Assembly (NCBI RefSeq): GCF_900456975.1
Contig: NZ_UGYM01000002.1
Coordinates: forward strand, 3,100,001 to 3,164,000
Source: Shewanella baltica
Lineage (GTDB): Bacteria > Pseudomonadota > Gammaproteobacteria > Enterobacterales > Shewanellaceae
DNA: 64,000 bases
Reading direction: 5' to 3'
Notes under the pieces: generated by a model
The model's database searches: none
What the model was told of the DNA's origin: nothing
Seen by the model: only the letters and a program-made list of their open reading frames with translations
Program-made: the position numbers and the translations under genes
Shown: positions 56,151 through 64,000 of the stretch, one piece after another
Layout of the letters: each line of letters opens with the position of its first letter
Position numbering within the stretch: the stretch's first letter is position 1

Positions 56151-57824
56151 CTAGCTTAAATGCAGTCTCACATCGACCCCGCGCGTATCGACATACTCTT
56201 GGCGGCGCTTATCCATTCGCGATTGGTACAAGTTAGTGTCAGCAGAACGCAGCCATTCATGGGGATCGGCCACCTCAGAGTTTAACGAGATCCCAAAACT
56301 ACACTGACAATCCTTAAAGCCTTGGCTGGCTAATTGTTCGCCTAAACCATTTAACGAACTCAGCAATAGCGGGATCCCAGCCGAAGACGTCACAACCACA
56401 AACTCATCACCACTAATACGATAAAGCTTTAAATGCGCTAAGTCCGTTGCTTGCAATAACTGCACTACCACTTGCAGTAATCTATCGCCCTCTTGATGGC
56501 CGAGCGTTTCGTTAACACTTTTCAGGCTATCGATATTCAATAGCGCTAACGCCATAGGCTGCACTACTTTATCGGCGAAGCCTAATTGAGAGTTCATATA
56601 TTCATCAAAGGCATAACGATTACCGACTCGGGTCAAGCCATCTAAGCGGGCCTTTTCCCACGCAATCGCAAGCTCTTCAATATGCGCCTTACGTTCCTCT
56701 GCGAGTAACTTAAGCTTATTCGCTAACGCTAAGGACAATAGCAGCGCATCAGCCGTGCCGCCCATCAGCGTCGCCAGCTCCGCATGTTCGATAAAATCAG
56801 GGGTTAGCCCCATATTCCCGGGCAAAATAATCACCGCAGGCAAGAGTAAACAAGTAAAGGCGAGAATAAAATAACGCGCTGGGGCAAAGCCTTTCATCAA
56901 GCACACATTACCGCAGGTAATCGCTAAGGCAATCCACAGCATGATCAGCACTGAGGCAATAATCGCCGTATAGGGCAACAACCAAATACTGGTCGGCAAA
57001 GCAACAATACAAGCAAACATCAAATACTGACTAAGGCGCCACAATCGTGGTGAGTAGCTAGGCAGCTGCAAGAAGTGCTTGTAAAACATGATATTAAAAA
57101 TCGGCAAACTGATAAAAAACAGATGGTGCAACTCAAGGTAATGGAAATTAAACAAGTGCGCCGGCAAATGGAAGGTCAGTGCCCAGCCACCAAAATACGC
57201 GAAGACATAAAGACCATAATAAAGAAAAGCTTTATCGAGAATAGATATATAAATCAGAAGATTATATAAGGCGATAAATAATAAGCCGCCTAAGCACAGC
57301 AGCACTGCCATGGCGAGGCGATCAGACATCAACTGATGATCCGTCAAGCTTTGCAGAGCTATCTCGGGAGGAGATGAGTAATAACGGCTACTGAGCTTAA
57401 CCAACAGCCAATAATCCGTGCCCATATTCAAGGTGACCTTACGGCCATAATCGAATAAAAATTCGTAGGGGGCACTGTAGCCGCTGTGGGCATGCTGTGA
57501 ACTGCCATCACTGCCGAGTATCCAATAATCTACGGATTCGATAATCGAATTACTCGCATCAACTACCCAATTCGACTGACGTTGATTGACCATCACAGGC
57601 GTGATCATCCAATAGTCACCGCCGGTTAAACTCACAGAGTTAGCTTCATCGAGTTGGCCCATCCAATTGGGCACAGCATCAAACTGTTTTGGGGGCTGTT
57701 GATCCGCTTGAGCATGGAACAAATACGGCGAGTCCAACGCAATTTCAGCGCTTAATACAGAGGGACTTAATGTCCATATAAAAAGTAAAAAACACCAAAA
57801 TAGGGTTTGTTTAAGTTTGTTCAT
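56151..57824 (-). CDS. 7TMR-DISM membrane diguanylate cyclase (GGDEF)
   Basis: 557 residues. Signal peptide, periplasmic 7TMR-DISMED2 sensor (to about residue 175), seven membrane helices (about 185-370), a short coiled-coil linker (LKLLAEERKAHIEELAIAWEKARLDGLTRVGNRYAFDEYM) and a C-terminal GGDEF domain. The active-site motif reads SGDEF (RISGDEFVVV). Ser at the first position is seen in active cyclases, so synthesis of c-di-GMP is plausible. I see no RxxD inhibition site in the expected position by eye. The sensor may bind a carbohydrate or other small ligand. Confidence 0.88.
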   Translation of the reverse strand: MNKLKQTLFWCFLLFIWTLSPSVLSAEIALDSPYLFHAQADQQPPKQFDAVPNWMGQLDEANSVSLTGGDYWMITPVMVNQRQSNWVVDASNSIIESVDYWILGSDGSSQHAHSGYSAPYEFLFDYGRKVTLNMGTDYWLLVKLSSRYYSSPPEIALQSLTDHQLMSDRLAMAVLLCLGGLLFIALYNLLIYISILDKAFLYYGLYVFAYFGGWALTFHLPAHLFNFHYLELHHLFFISLPIFNIMFYKHFLQLPSYSPRLWRLSQYLMFACIVALPTSIWLLPYTAIIASVLIMLWIALAITCGNVCLMKGFAPARYFILAFTCLLLPAVIILPGNMGLTPDFIEHAELATLMGGTADALLLSLALANKLKLLAEERKAHIEELAIAWEKARLDGLTRVGNRYAFDEYMNSQLGFADKVVQPMALALLNIDSLKSVNETLGHQEGDRLLQVVVQLLQATDLAHLKLYRISGDEFVVVTSSAGIPLLLSSLNGLGEQLASQGFKDCQCSFGISLNSEVADPHEWLRSADTNLYQSRMDKRRQEYVDTRGVDVRLHLS

Positions 57825-58070
57825 CGGCTTATTAAGTTAAGGGGCCATAGATCATTTATACAGCTATGAAGTAAATGCTAATGCTGTCAATCTTAGTTGA
57901 TAGTTGGAATTGTAGGTTAACTTTATGGCCACATTTAGTTTTTTACAATCAGTTAGGCTAAATTAGTCGAATATCCCATGCCGTATGGAGCTATTTTAGT
58001 CTCAAAGTCCAAACCGTGGCCTGAAATCCAAAATACAACTTAATACTGACTTATTTTTTGCTGGGATCCT

Positions 58071-58922
58071 ATGCAGCCTCTATTGATGATTTTAGCCGCA
58101 CAACTCCTGATTGCCAGTGGCAACCTCTTGGTCAAGTTGCTTGAAAATGATGCCCCGGTGTTCCAACTGGTGCTCTACAGACAACTCTTTGCCACCTTGC
58201 TAGTGCTGCCTTTTGTGTGGCGCTTGCAGGGTAATCTCAAACTGAGCCCTTATTACAAAGTGCATCTTGCCCGCGCCCTATTGATTGGGCTCGGCAACGC
58301 CATTTTTATGCTCGCCATTTTGCATCTTCCCCTCGCAACGGTAACCGCCGTGATTTATACCTCACCTTTGTTACTCCTCGTGCTTTCTGCGTTATTTTTG
58401 CATGAACGCATAGGCTATCGACGCTCAGTTGCGGGGATCATTGGCTTTACTGGCATTCTACTTATCAGCCAACCAACCGAATTTAACCTGTATATAGGTT
58501 TAGCCTTTTTCGGCGCTATGACGTCGGCGTTGAATAGTTTGATTTTAAAGGCCTATTCGACCCATGAACATCCTTTCTCTATGCTCTTTTGGTCTAATGC
58601 CTTTGCGATGATATTTCTGATACCGGCGACCTTATACGAAGGCGCGGACTTTAGTTTGCCAGTGGCACAGGTGGGATTAACGTTGGGACTATTTTATATT
58701 GGCATGACCTATCTCATCATTCACGCCTATCGACGTGCCGATGCGAGCCAAATGGCGCCTGTAGAATATACCGGATTGATTTTTGCGGCCTTGTTCGGCT
58801 GGTTGATACTCGATGAAGAACTCAGCCTAGTGATGTTAATCGGCATCGGATTAGTCATTTTTTCATCCATATTGCCCAGCTACAGCGAGCTAAAAGCAAA
58901 ATGGAAAAGCCGGCGAAGTTGA
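58071..58922 (+). CDS. EamA/DMT-family transporter
   Basis: 283 residues with about ten hydrophobic helices in two EamA repeats. The first starts LLIASGNLLVKLLENDAPVFQLVLYRQLFATLLVLPFV and the second begins near FFGAMTSALNSLILKAYSTHEHPFSMLFW, which is the usual inverted-repeat form. It is an inner-membrane exporter of metabolites. It is convergent with the YfaZ-like gene. Confidence 0.87.
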   Translation: MQPLLMILAAQLLIASGNLLVKLLENDAPVFQLVLYRQLFATLLVLPFVWRLQGNLKLSPYYKVHLARALLIGLGNAIFMLAILHLPLATVTAVIYTSPLLLLVLSALFLHERIGYRRSVAGIIGFTGILLISQPTEFNLYIGLAFFGAMTSALNSLILKAYSTHEHPFSMLFWSNAFAMIFLIPATLYEGADFSLPVAQVGLTLGLFYIGMTYLIIHAYRRADASQMAPVEYTGLIFAALFGWLILDEELSLVMLIGIGLVIFSSILPSYSELKAKWKSRRS

Positions 58923-58934
58923 CCTCGGCCGGCT
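58908..58934 (+). terminator. Hairpin at the end of the DMT gene
   Basis: AGCCGGC (58908-58914) and GCCGGCT (58928-58934); it overlaps the last codons and is followed by CTTTAC. Confidence 0.4.
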
Positions 58935-58982
58935 CTTTACATCGACTGCTAAGTTAACGCAGCGAGATCAAAACGATTTGTT

Positions 58983-59522
58983 TTAGAAGCGGAATTTGCC
59001 GCCAATATACACGCCATCTTCGAAAGTGAAATCGCGCGCATTATCGTACTCATAGGCAATCTTGCGATAACCAACATAAAACGCCATGTTTGGCGTTACG
59101 CGGTATTGCACTTTTGAATCGAGCTCATATTGACCATCAACATTACCAAACGATAAGACTGACGGTGCGTAGTAAGCGGCGGCGTGTAATGAAATATTAG
59201 GTCCCATAGATAGCGCATAACGGCCACCAACAGAAATGGCGCTACCATTTGGAGAATAGTCAGACCAAAGCTGACTTAACTTAGCGCCAACTTCAAAGTG
59301 ATGCACGCCCACATCATGGGTCATGTGCATTGCACCTTGGGCAATATGGCCGCCCTCGTCGGCATAGATATAACCTAACACTGCATTAGTATCTTTGCTC
59401 AATTGCAGTTCTAACTCAGTAGAAACCACATCGTTGTTCAACCCAAGATTAAATTCTGACGCATTCACTTGCAGCGCTGCCGCACTCAATAATAAAACAC
59501 TTGCTACTCTGAACTTAGCCAT
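58983..59522 (-). CDS. YfaZ-like outer-membrane beta-barrel
   Basis: 179 residues. Signal peptide ending at ALQVNA, then repeating short amphipathic strands (ISVGGRYALSM, ISLHAAAYYAPSVL, MAFYVGYRKIAYEY) and a terminal Phe (GGKFRF). The pattern fits the YfaZ family of small predicted porins. Function is unknown. Confidence 0.83.
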   Translation of the reverse strand: MAKFRVASVLLLSAAALQVNASEFNLGLNNDVVSTELELQLSKDTNAVLGYIYADEGGHIAQGAMHMTHDVGVHHFEVGAKLSQLWSDYSPNGSAISVGGRYALSMGPNISLHAAAYYAPSVLSFGNVDGQYELDSKVQYRVTPNMAFYVGYRKIAYEYDNARDFTFEDGVYIGGKFRF

Positions 59523-59687
59523 AAAAACACCTCAATAAATGACTGTGGGTAATAGCCGCGGATCATACCGAATAAATAAAGAAAATCAGCCTATTTGCGT
59601 ATAAATGGGGATTTTTCGCGATGGATATACAAATGTAAAACAAACTCGAAACAGCTGAAGATCTAAGTCTTTTCACTTACCGTACAA

Positions 59688-60206
59688 TTACACCACTTGA
59701 ATGCGATCACCCACTAAAGACAGCATTATCGCTTCAGCGTCGACATTGGCACTTAAGGCTAAGTAATACCAACCCACAGTGTTGCCCGTGCCGCGGACAC
59801 TCAAATAATCACGCCAAAATTGAAAGCCCGCCTTCAACAAATTTGCTTGGCTCGACGTATTCTCGGCGCGAATAGTGGCGTATAAAATCGAGATCCCTAA
59901 AGCCTTCGCCACTTCGATACGTTTTTGCGTTAAACCTTTGGCAATGCCTTGACGTCGATAATGGGACGACACCACCAGATAACCCAGTTCACCGACAGTG
60001 CCTTTACCAACAGTGCCTTTACCGGCTTTTATCGCAGCGCAACCGACTATCTCACCCTCGATAGTTTTCGCTAAGATCACCGCACGAGAATCGAAAAATA
60101 CCTGATGGTCAAGCGGATGGGCATTATCATCACGCCCATCAATCAATTGTGCCGCCAGCGCTAATTCCTCTGGTTGTTCACTTATTACAAACTGAATGTC
60201 ACTCAT
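59688..60206 (-). CDS. GNAT-family N-acetyltransferase
   Basis: 172 residues. The acetyl-CoA-binding motif A is LGYLVVSSHYRRQGIAKGLTQKRIEVAKALG (R-Q-G-I-A). A five-residue duplication (GKGTV) from a perfect 15-nt tandem repeat lies just before it (59993-60022). The substrate is unknown. Confidence 0.83.
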   Translation of the reverse strand: MSDIQFVISEQPEELALAAQLIDGRDDNAHPLDHQVFFDSRAVILAKTIEGEIVGCAAIKAGKGTVGKGTVGELGYLVVSSHYRRQGIAKGLTQKRIEVAKALGISILYATIRAENTSSQANLLKAGFQFWRDYLSVRGTGNTVGWYYLALSANVDAEAIMLSLVGDRIQVV

Positions 60207-60346
60207 ATCCAGATTAAACCGTTAATGTTGCCAACATACGGGAAATGCACGCCACTTAGCTGTGCACTCATATCCCACTTCGCTTTCACTCTCATACTAC
60301 AAATCTAACAGAGCACTGCTGATATAACTGTTTATATACCAATGCA

Positions 60347-61717
60347 CTACAGATACAGGAGGGTCGCCATACCTAAGAAAGTAAAGAAGCCCACCACATC
60401 CGTCACTGTGGTTAAGATCACTGAACCCGACAGCGCCGCATCTTGATTAAACTTCTGCAGCACCATAGGCACGACCACGCCAGCAATTGCCGCCACGGCC
60501 ATGTTGATCAAAATTGCACAGCCAATCACTATGCCTATGGTCGCTTCACCGAACCACCAGCCAGAGACTAAACCTATGACTATCGCCCACAAAAATCCGT
60601 TAACTATGCCAATACCGAGTTCGTTCTTCATTAACGAAAACAAGTTACCCGCTGAAATCTGTCCCATAGCCATGCCGCGGATCATCAGCGTCAACGACTG
60701 ACTACCCGCAATGCCGCCCATAGAAGCCACAATCGGCATCAATACCGCTAACGCGACCACTTGGGATAGCACATTTTCAAATAAGCCAATCGTCGCCGAA
60801 GCGAGGAAAGCCGTCAGTAAATTGATCCCGAGCCACACAGCGCGGCGCTGGGCGCCTTTCATAATCGGCGCGAACAAGTCGTCGGACTCATCCATACCCG
60901 CAGTTGCCATCAACTGCGCTTCATAATGCTCACGTACTAAAGCGGTCGCGGTTCGCAGCGTCACGCGACCAATTAACTCTCCAGACTCATCGATCACAGG
61001 CAATTCGATTTCGCGGCTGTGCTCTATCGCTTCGGCCGCTTCCAATAAACTCGTGTCAGCGGATAACGCACGGCTATCCTCGGACAAGAGTGAAATCAAT
61101 AACTCATCGGGATTATGTTTAAAAATGTCATACCGACGCACTGTGCCTTGATACTTATCCTGATCATCAACGATAAACAAATTGTCGTTACAATCGAGTT
61201 CGATACGGCGGAAAAAGCGCTGTGCCTGCGCAACGCTCGCCTTATCACTGAGCACCAACATTTGATGATCGGTATAACGGCCGATTTCATTCTCAGAGTA
61301 CTGATCGTAGAGTTCGAATCGTTGTCGCTGACGCTCGCCCATCTGAGCCAAGGCGCGATCGGTAAAACTTTCAGGGAGATAATCACTCCACTCAATTAAA
61401 TCTTCTGGGCTTAACTGGGCAAATAGCAAGTCCACTTCATTGTCGGGCATCCGTTTGAGGATCCCCATGCGCGGATCGGCACGCATTAAGCTCAACACTG
61501 TCACTCGGTCAGCAAATTCAACTTGCTGCCAACGCTCGTAACGCTCATCCAAGGGCAAGGATTCAAGCGCTAAGGCTATGGTTCCAGGTTCTGAGTCATT
61601 CAAAATTTCGCTAAACACTTCAGCCTGTTCTTCGCCTTCAACTTCAGTGAGTTGTTGAACAACCTGCCCCACGTCAGCTTGCATGTTTGTTTCGTATTCT
61701 GCGTCATTTTCTGTCAC
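60347..61717 (-). CDS. mgtE: MgtE-family magnesium transporter
   Basis: 456 residues from GTG 61717 (AAAAGGG upstream); the open frame to 61804 would add an unlikely extension. The MgtE N-domain (superhelix, to about 130), a pair of CBS domains (about 135-260) and a five-helix channel domain with the conserved PIVASMGGIAGSQSLTLMIRGMAMG are all present. The usual length is about 450 residues, so it is complete. It transports Mg2+ across the inner membrane and is gated by cytosolic Mg2+ bound to the CBS/N domains. Confidence 0.92.
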   Translation of the reverse strand: MTENDAEYETNMQADVGQVVQQLTEVEGEEQAEVFSEILNDSEPGTIALALESLPLDERYERWQQVEFADRVTVLSLMRADPRMGILKRMPDNEVDLLFAQLSPEDLIEWSDYLPESFTDRALAQMGERQRQRFELYDQYSENEIGRYTDHQMLVLSDKASVAQAQRFFRRIELDCNDNLFIVDDQDKYQGTVRRYDIFKHNPDELLISLLSEDSRALSADTSLLEAAEAIEHSREIELPVIDESGELIGRVTLRTATALVREHYEAQLMATAGMDESDDLFAPIMKGAQRRAVWLGINLLTAFLASATIGLFENVLSQVVALAVLMPIVASMGGIAGSQSLTLMIRGMAMGQISAGNLFSLMKNELGIGIVNGFLWAIVIGLVSGWWFGEATIGIVIGCAILINMAVAAIAGVVVPMVLQKFNQDAALSGSVILTTVTDVVGFFTFLGMATLLYL

Positions 61718-61868
61718 ACAGATGCCCTTTTCTTTAGCTACAAAATTGCTGTAACTATATTGATAATTAAGTAAATTAGCAAACCCACAAAATGAATTGC
61801 GCACAACTATATTGCTGAAAATTATTTTTAGGTTTATGCTGTTTGACTAAGATCCTATGGAGGTGAAC

Positions 61869-62354
61869 ATGACTACGAATATATACAGCCAATCAGCGAC
61901 AGACATTCAAGGCAACACAGTAAGTTTAGAGCAGTATCGAGGCAAAGTACTCTTGATCGTCAACACCGCCAGTGAATGTGGATTTACACCGCAATACAAG
62001 GGATTAGAAGCGTTATATCAAGAATACAAAGATCAAGGATTAGTAATTTTGGGCTTTCCTTGCAATCAATTTGGCGCCCAAGAAAAAGCCGATGAGCAAG
62101 GTATTCAAGCCTTTTGTGAATTGAATTTTGGCGTGACGTTTCCGCTATTTTCTAAAATAGAAGTGAATGGCGAACATACCCATCCACTTTATCAATACCT
62201 TAAGAAAGCTGCTCCCGGTGTATTAGGTACTCAAGGTATCAAATGGAATTTCACCAAATTTTTAGTTAATCGCCAAGGCGAAGCGATTGAACGATTTGCA
62301 TCGACCACGAAACCCGAAGCATTAGAAAGTAAAATTGCCGCTTTACTAAAATAA
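61869..62354 (+). CDS. Glutathione peroxidase (cysteine type)
   Basis: 161 residues from ATG 61869, 5 nt after GGAGG. The peroxidatic residue is Cys37 ([16 protein letters not shown], codon TGT), not selenocysteine. The catalytic Gln and Trp are in [11 protein letters not shown] and KWNFTKF. It reduces hydrogen peroxide or lipid hydroperoxides with thioredoxin or glutathione. It is followed by the candidate small RNA region. Confidence 0.92.
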   Translation: MTTNIYSQSATDIQGNTVSLEQYRGKVLLIVNTASECGFTPQYKGLEALYQEYKDQGLVILGFPCNQFGAQEKADEQGIQAFCELNFGVTFPLFSKIEVNGEHTHPLYQYLKKAAPGVLGTQGIKWNFTKFLVNRQGEAIERFASTTKPEALESKIAALLK

Positions 62355-62469
62355 TTTACTCGCTATCTATTTGAAATTTTGCGTTTTATAAAAATTTAGA
62401 TTTATTTTAACTTTTTTATGGAACTTTAACCGTACAAGCCCCCTCAAATGTATTGAACAGTGAATGTCT

Positions 62470-62559
62470 TTTTCATGTTCATCATCTCCCTGGGGCTTCT
62501 AGCGCGGCCCCCTTGACCTAGGAATAGGTCACTAGGCAACCATTGGGTTGCCTTTTTTT
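62470..62559 (+). ncRNA. Candidate small RNA 1 (boundaries approximate)
   Basis: Starts near the pyrimidine-rich GTTCATCATCTCCC (62477-62490), has two hairpins (GGGGC/GCCCC; TGACCTA-GGAA-TAGGTCA, 62514-62531) and ends in a terminator GGCAACC-ATTG-GGTTGCC (62535-62552) with seven T. No open reading frame fits. The 5' end is not defined by a clear promoter. Confidence 0.55.
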
Positions 62560-62631
62560 ATCACAATGATTTATATGTAAAATAAATGTAATGTCTCATT
62601 TCAACTGCTTTTTATCTCTCAGAAATTCTTT

Positions 62632-62926
62632 TTTAAACTTTTTGGTGTTTTTTTGCGATATCGATGAACTTAATTAAAAATGGCGACTCTGAGTATAGGT
62701 AAGGATTAACGGATAAGATTAAATGCACCTTGAGAATGAAATATGTGAAGACGCAGTTTCATCTACTCAAATGACACAGTTTCTGTTTTATCGCATTGAG
62801 TCTAATTAGTTGGTCGTTCATCATCATCTCCCTTTTGGGACACAATAGAAAACACGCTAGCGCACTGAATTCTACTTGTATCCCGCACTGATTTCCTTGT
62901 GGCAACCTTAGGTTGCCATTTTTTTT
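62632..62926. repeat. Direct repeat copy A (295 bp; 444-bp tandem spacing)
   Basis: About 97% identical without net gaps to 63076-63370, at a constant offset of 444 bp. The repeat includes the whole of candidate RNA 2 and its upstream 180 bp. Confidence 0.95.
62811..62926 (+). ncRNA. Candidate small RNA 2
   Basis: Contains GTTCATCATCATCTCCC (62816-62832), a TCCC-TTTT-GGGA mini-hairpin, and the terminator GGCAACC-TTA-GGTTGCC (62901-62917) followed by ATTTTTTTT. Same layout as RNA 1 and RNA 3. Confidence 0.6.
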
Positions 62927-63075
62927 GCTCAAATTTCAACAAGCGCTAACGCTAGCTCATAGATTAATAAACTGACACGCTTTTAATTTTTATCGCTATG
63001 ATTTTAATGTAAAACAAATGTAGCACTTAAGTGTGAGCACTCAATATTTACCAGAAAAATACCCCAGAAAATATT

Positions 63076-63370
63076 TTTAAACTTTTTGGGATTTTTTTCT
63101 GATATCGGTGAACTTAATTAAAAATGGCGACTCTGAGTATAGGTAAGGATTAACGGATAAGATTAAATGCACCTTGAGAATGAAATATGTGAAGTCGCAG
63201 TTTCATCTACTCAAATGACACAGTTTCTGTTTTATCGCATTGAGTCTAATTAGTTGGTCGTTCATCATCATCTCCCTTTTGGGACACAATAGAAAACACG
63301 CTAGCGCACTGAGTTCTATTTGTATCCCGCACTGATTTCCTTGTGGCAACCTTAGGTTGCCATTTTTTTG
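63076..63370. repeat. Direct repeat copy B
   Basis: See copy A at 62632. The few differences include GAAGACGC versus GAAGTCGC and GAATTCTACTTG versus GAGTTCTATTTG. Confidence 0.95.
63255..63370 (+). ncRNA. Candidate small RNA 3
   Basis: Near-identical to RNA 2: seed GTTCATCATCATCTCCC at 63260-63276, terminator GGCAACC-TTA-GGTTGCC at 63345-63361 with seven T after it. Confidence 0.6.
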
Positions 63371-63415
63371 CCTAAATTTCTATACGCACCTAAATCTCTA
63401 TAATCGCCTAAATAT

Positions 63416-64000
63416 CTATAATATTAGTGACTTGTCCAATTGAACTTGAATCGAAGGATGATAACCTGCGCGAGCCTTTGTATAGATATCTTTTAATTCA
63501 GCGTGATATCCCGCGATTTGCAGCTCAGCATAAAGTGGCCGCACAAATTTACCGCGGCCAATACGTACTAGATAAACACTTAATGCCGGCAACACAGGGT
63601 CGTAATGATTGCGAATCGCCACCCTGAACCAATCACAGGCAATTTCCGCATTGGTCGATTGGGTGAATTGGAACATTTCATCCAGATCCATCAGTTGCAC
63701 TTGGCTGACGACTTCAGGCAATTGGGTCAGAAAATACTGCCAATGATGTACTCGCCAATCTTTCACGCTTAATTGGCTCGCGGTCGTTCCCTGTAAAAAA
63801 CACGCCAACGCATCATCGACTTTATCTAAACTCATGGATGTTGGTCCGCAATATCCCTCGGGCAAACCTTCGCCATAAATCCACGTTAGCAGCTCGGCTT
63901 CGGTAATCTTATCTGAGTGTAATAGCAGTAAGGTTTGCTGCGCGTATTCGACAAACACTTCGGTGGTAATCGCCTTAAAGGCAAAATGATCCACATAGTT
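63416..64000 (-). CDS. M1-family aminopeptidase (leukotriene-A4-hydrolase-like), C-terminal part
   Basis: The frame runs out of the window at 64000, so this is the 3' part (194 visible residues) of a longer gene. The visible segment is an armadillo-like helical C-terminal domain with ITTEVFVEYAQQTLL near the start, WIYGEGLPEGYCGPTS, and ARAGYHPSIQVQLDK near the end. This layout is that of LTA4-hydrolase-type M1 aminopeptidases. The zinc motif HExxH would lie upstream, outside the window. Confidence 0.82.
   Translation of the reverse strand, partial: NYVDHFAFKAITTEVFVEYAQQTLLLLHSDKITEAELLTWIYGEGLPEGYCGPTSMSLDKVDDALACFLQGTTASQLSVKDWRVHHWQYFLTQLPEVVSQVQLMDLDEMFQFTQSTNAEIACDWFRVAIRNHYDPVLPALSVYLVRIGRGKFVRPLYAELQIAGYHAELKDIYTKARAGYHPSIQVQLDKSLIL

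Noticed and set aside
61969..61985. Possible selenocysteine in the glutathione peroxidase
   Set aside because: The active-site codon is TGT (Cys), not TGA.
62355..63415. CRISPR array or protein genes in the repeat region
   Set aside because: Only two long repeats at 444-bp spacing; no short regular repeats with unique spacers and no frame with coding character.

Overview
The window reads as Shewanella chromosome (S. baltica/putrefaciens-like gammaproteobacterium). The evidence is a pfaABCD polyunsaturated fatty acid synthase operon, two TonB-dependent receptors, a chitin-sugar catabolic locus with a MFS permease and ROK kinase, a persulfide reductase close to the characterised Shewanella Npsr, and many chemotaxis/GGDEF/stress genes. 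Base composition looks moderate and even; the one clear mobile element is an IS4-family insertion sequence near 18.7-20.2 kb.

Layout. 1-12.1 kb: 3' part of pfaA, then pfaB, pfaC and pfaD, the multidomain enzymes that build EPA-type omega-3 fatty acids. The first two junctions are overlapping GTGA stop/starts. The phosphopantetheinyl transferase (pfaE) is not in the window. 12.1-18.6 kb: a small stress-type island: a DUF1328 membrane peptide, a lipoprotein, a phosphatase-lipid kinase fusion, a monooxygenase-fold protein, an orphan sigma-54 enhancer-binding protein, a helical-bundle protein and a BON-domain periplasmic protein. Two good -24/-12 promoters (12430 and 17983) lie in front of the DUF1328 and BON genes, so the enhancer-binding protein probably drives its neighbours. 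18.7-20.2 kb: IS4-family element. 20.4-21.8 kb: two genes of unknown role.

22.0-34.2 kb: a chitooligosaccharide locus: secreted chitin-oligosaccharide deacetylase with a chitin-binding tail, TonB receptor, tryptophan-halogenase-like flavoprotein, AraC regulator, permease, ROK sugar kinase lacking the usual zinc cluster, and GH20 hexosaminidase. A shared motif sits about 90 bp upstream of both the receptor and the permease. 34.3-37.4 kb: a four-gene minus-strand set (DUF134 regulator, Fur-family regulator, persulfide reductase, thioesterase) that looks like a reactive-sulfur response operon.

37.6-63.4 kb: mostly housekeeping or scattered genes: FAH hydrolase, chemoreceptor, AstE-like deacylase, MarR/MFS pair, PhnA-like protein, TonB receptor, DUF2461, TetR/GST pair, rRNA methyltransferase, a 1040-residue fusion of an acetoacetate-decarboxylase-like domain to a desaturase-like flavoprotein, a membrane GGDEF protein, DMT transporter, YfaZ-like porin, GNAT, MgtE and glutathione peroxidase. 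The 62.4-63.4 kb gap holds no protein gene but three related candidate small RNAs, two of them in a recent 444-bp tandem duplication. The window ends inside an M1-family aminopeptidase on the minus strand.

Across the window, short tandem duplications with a 15-nt period recur in both coding linkers and intergenic DNA.
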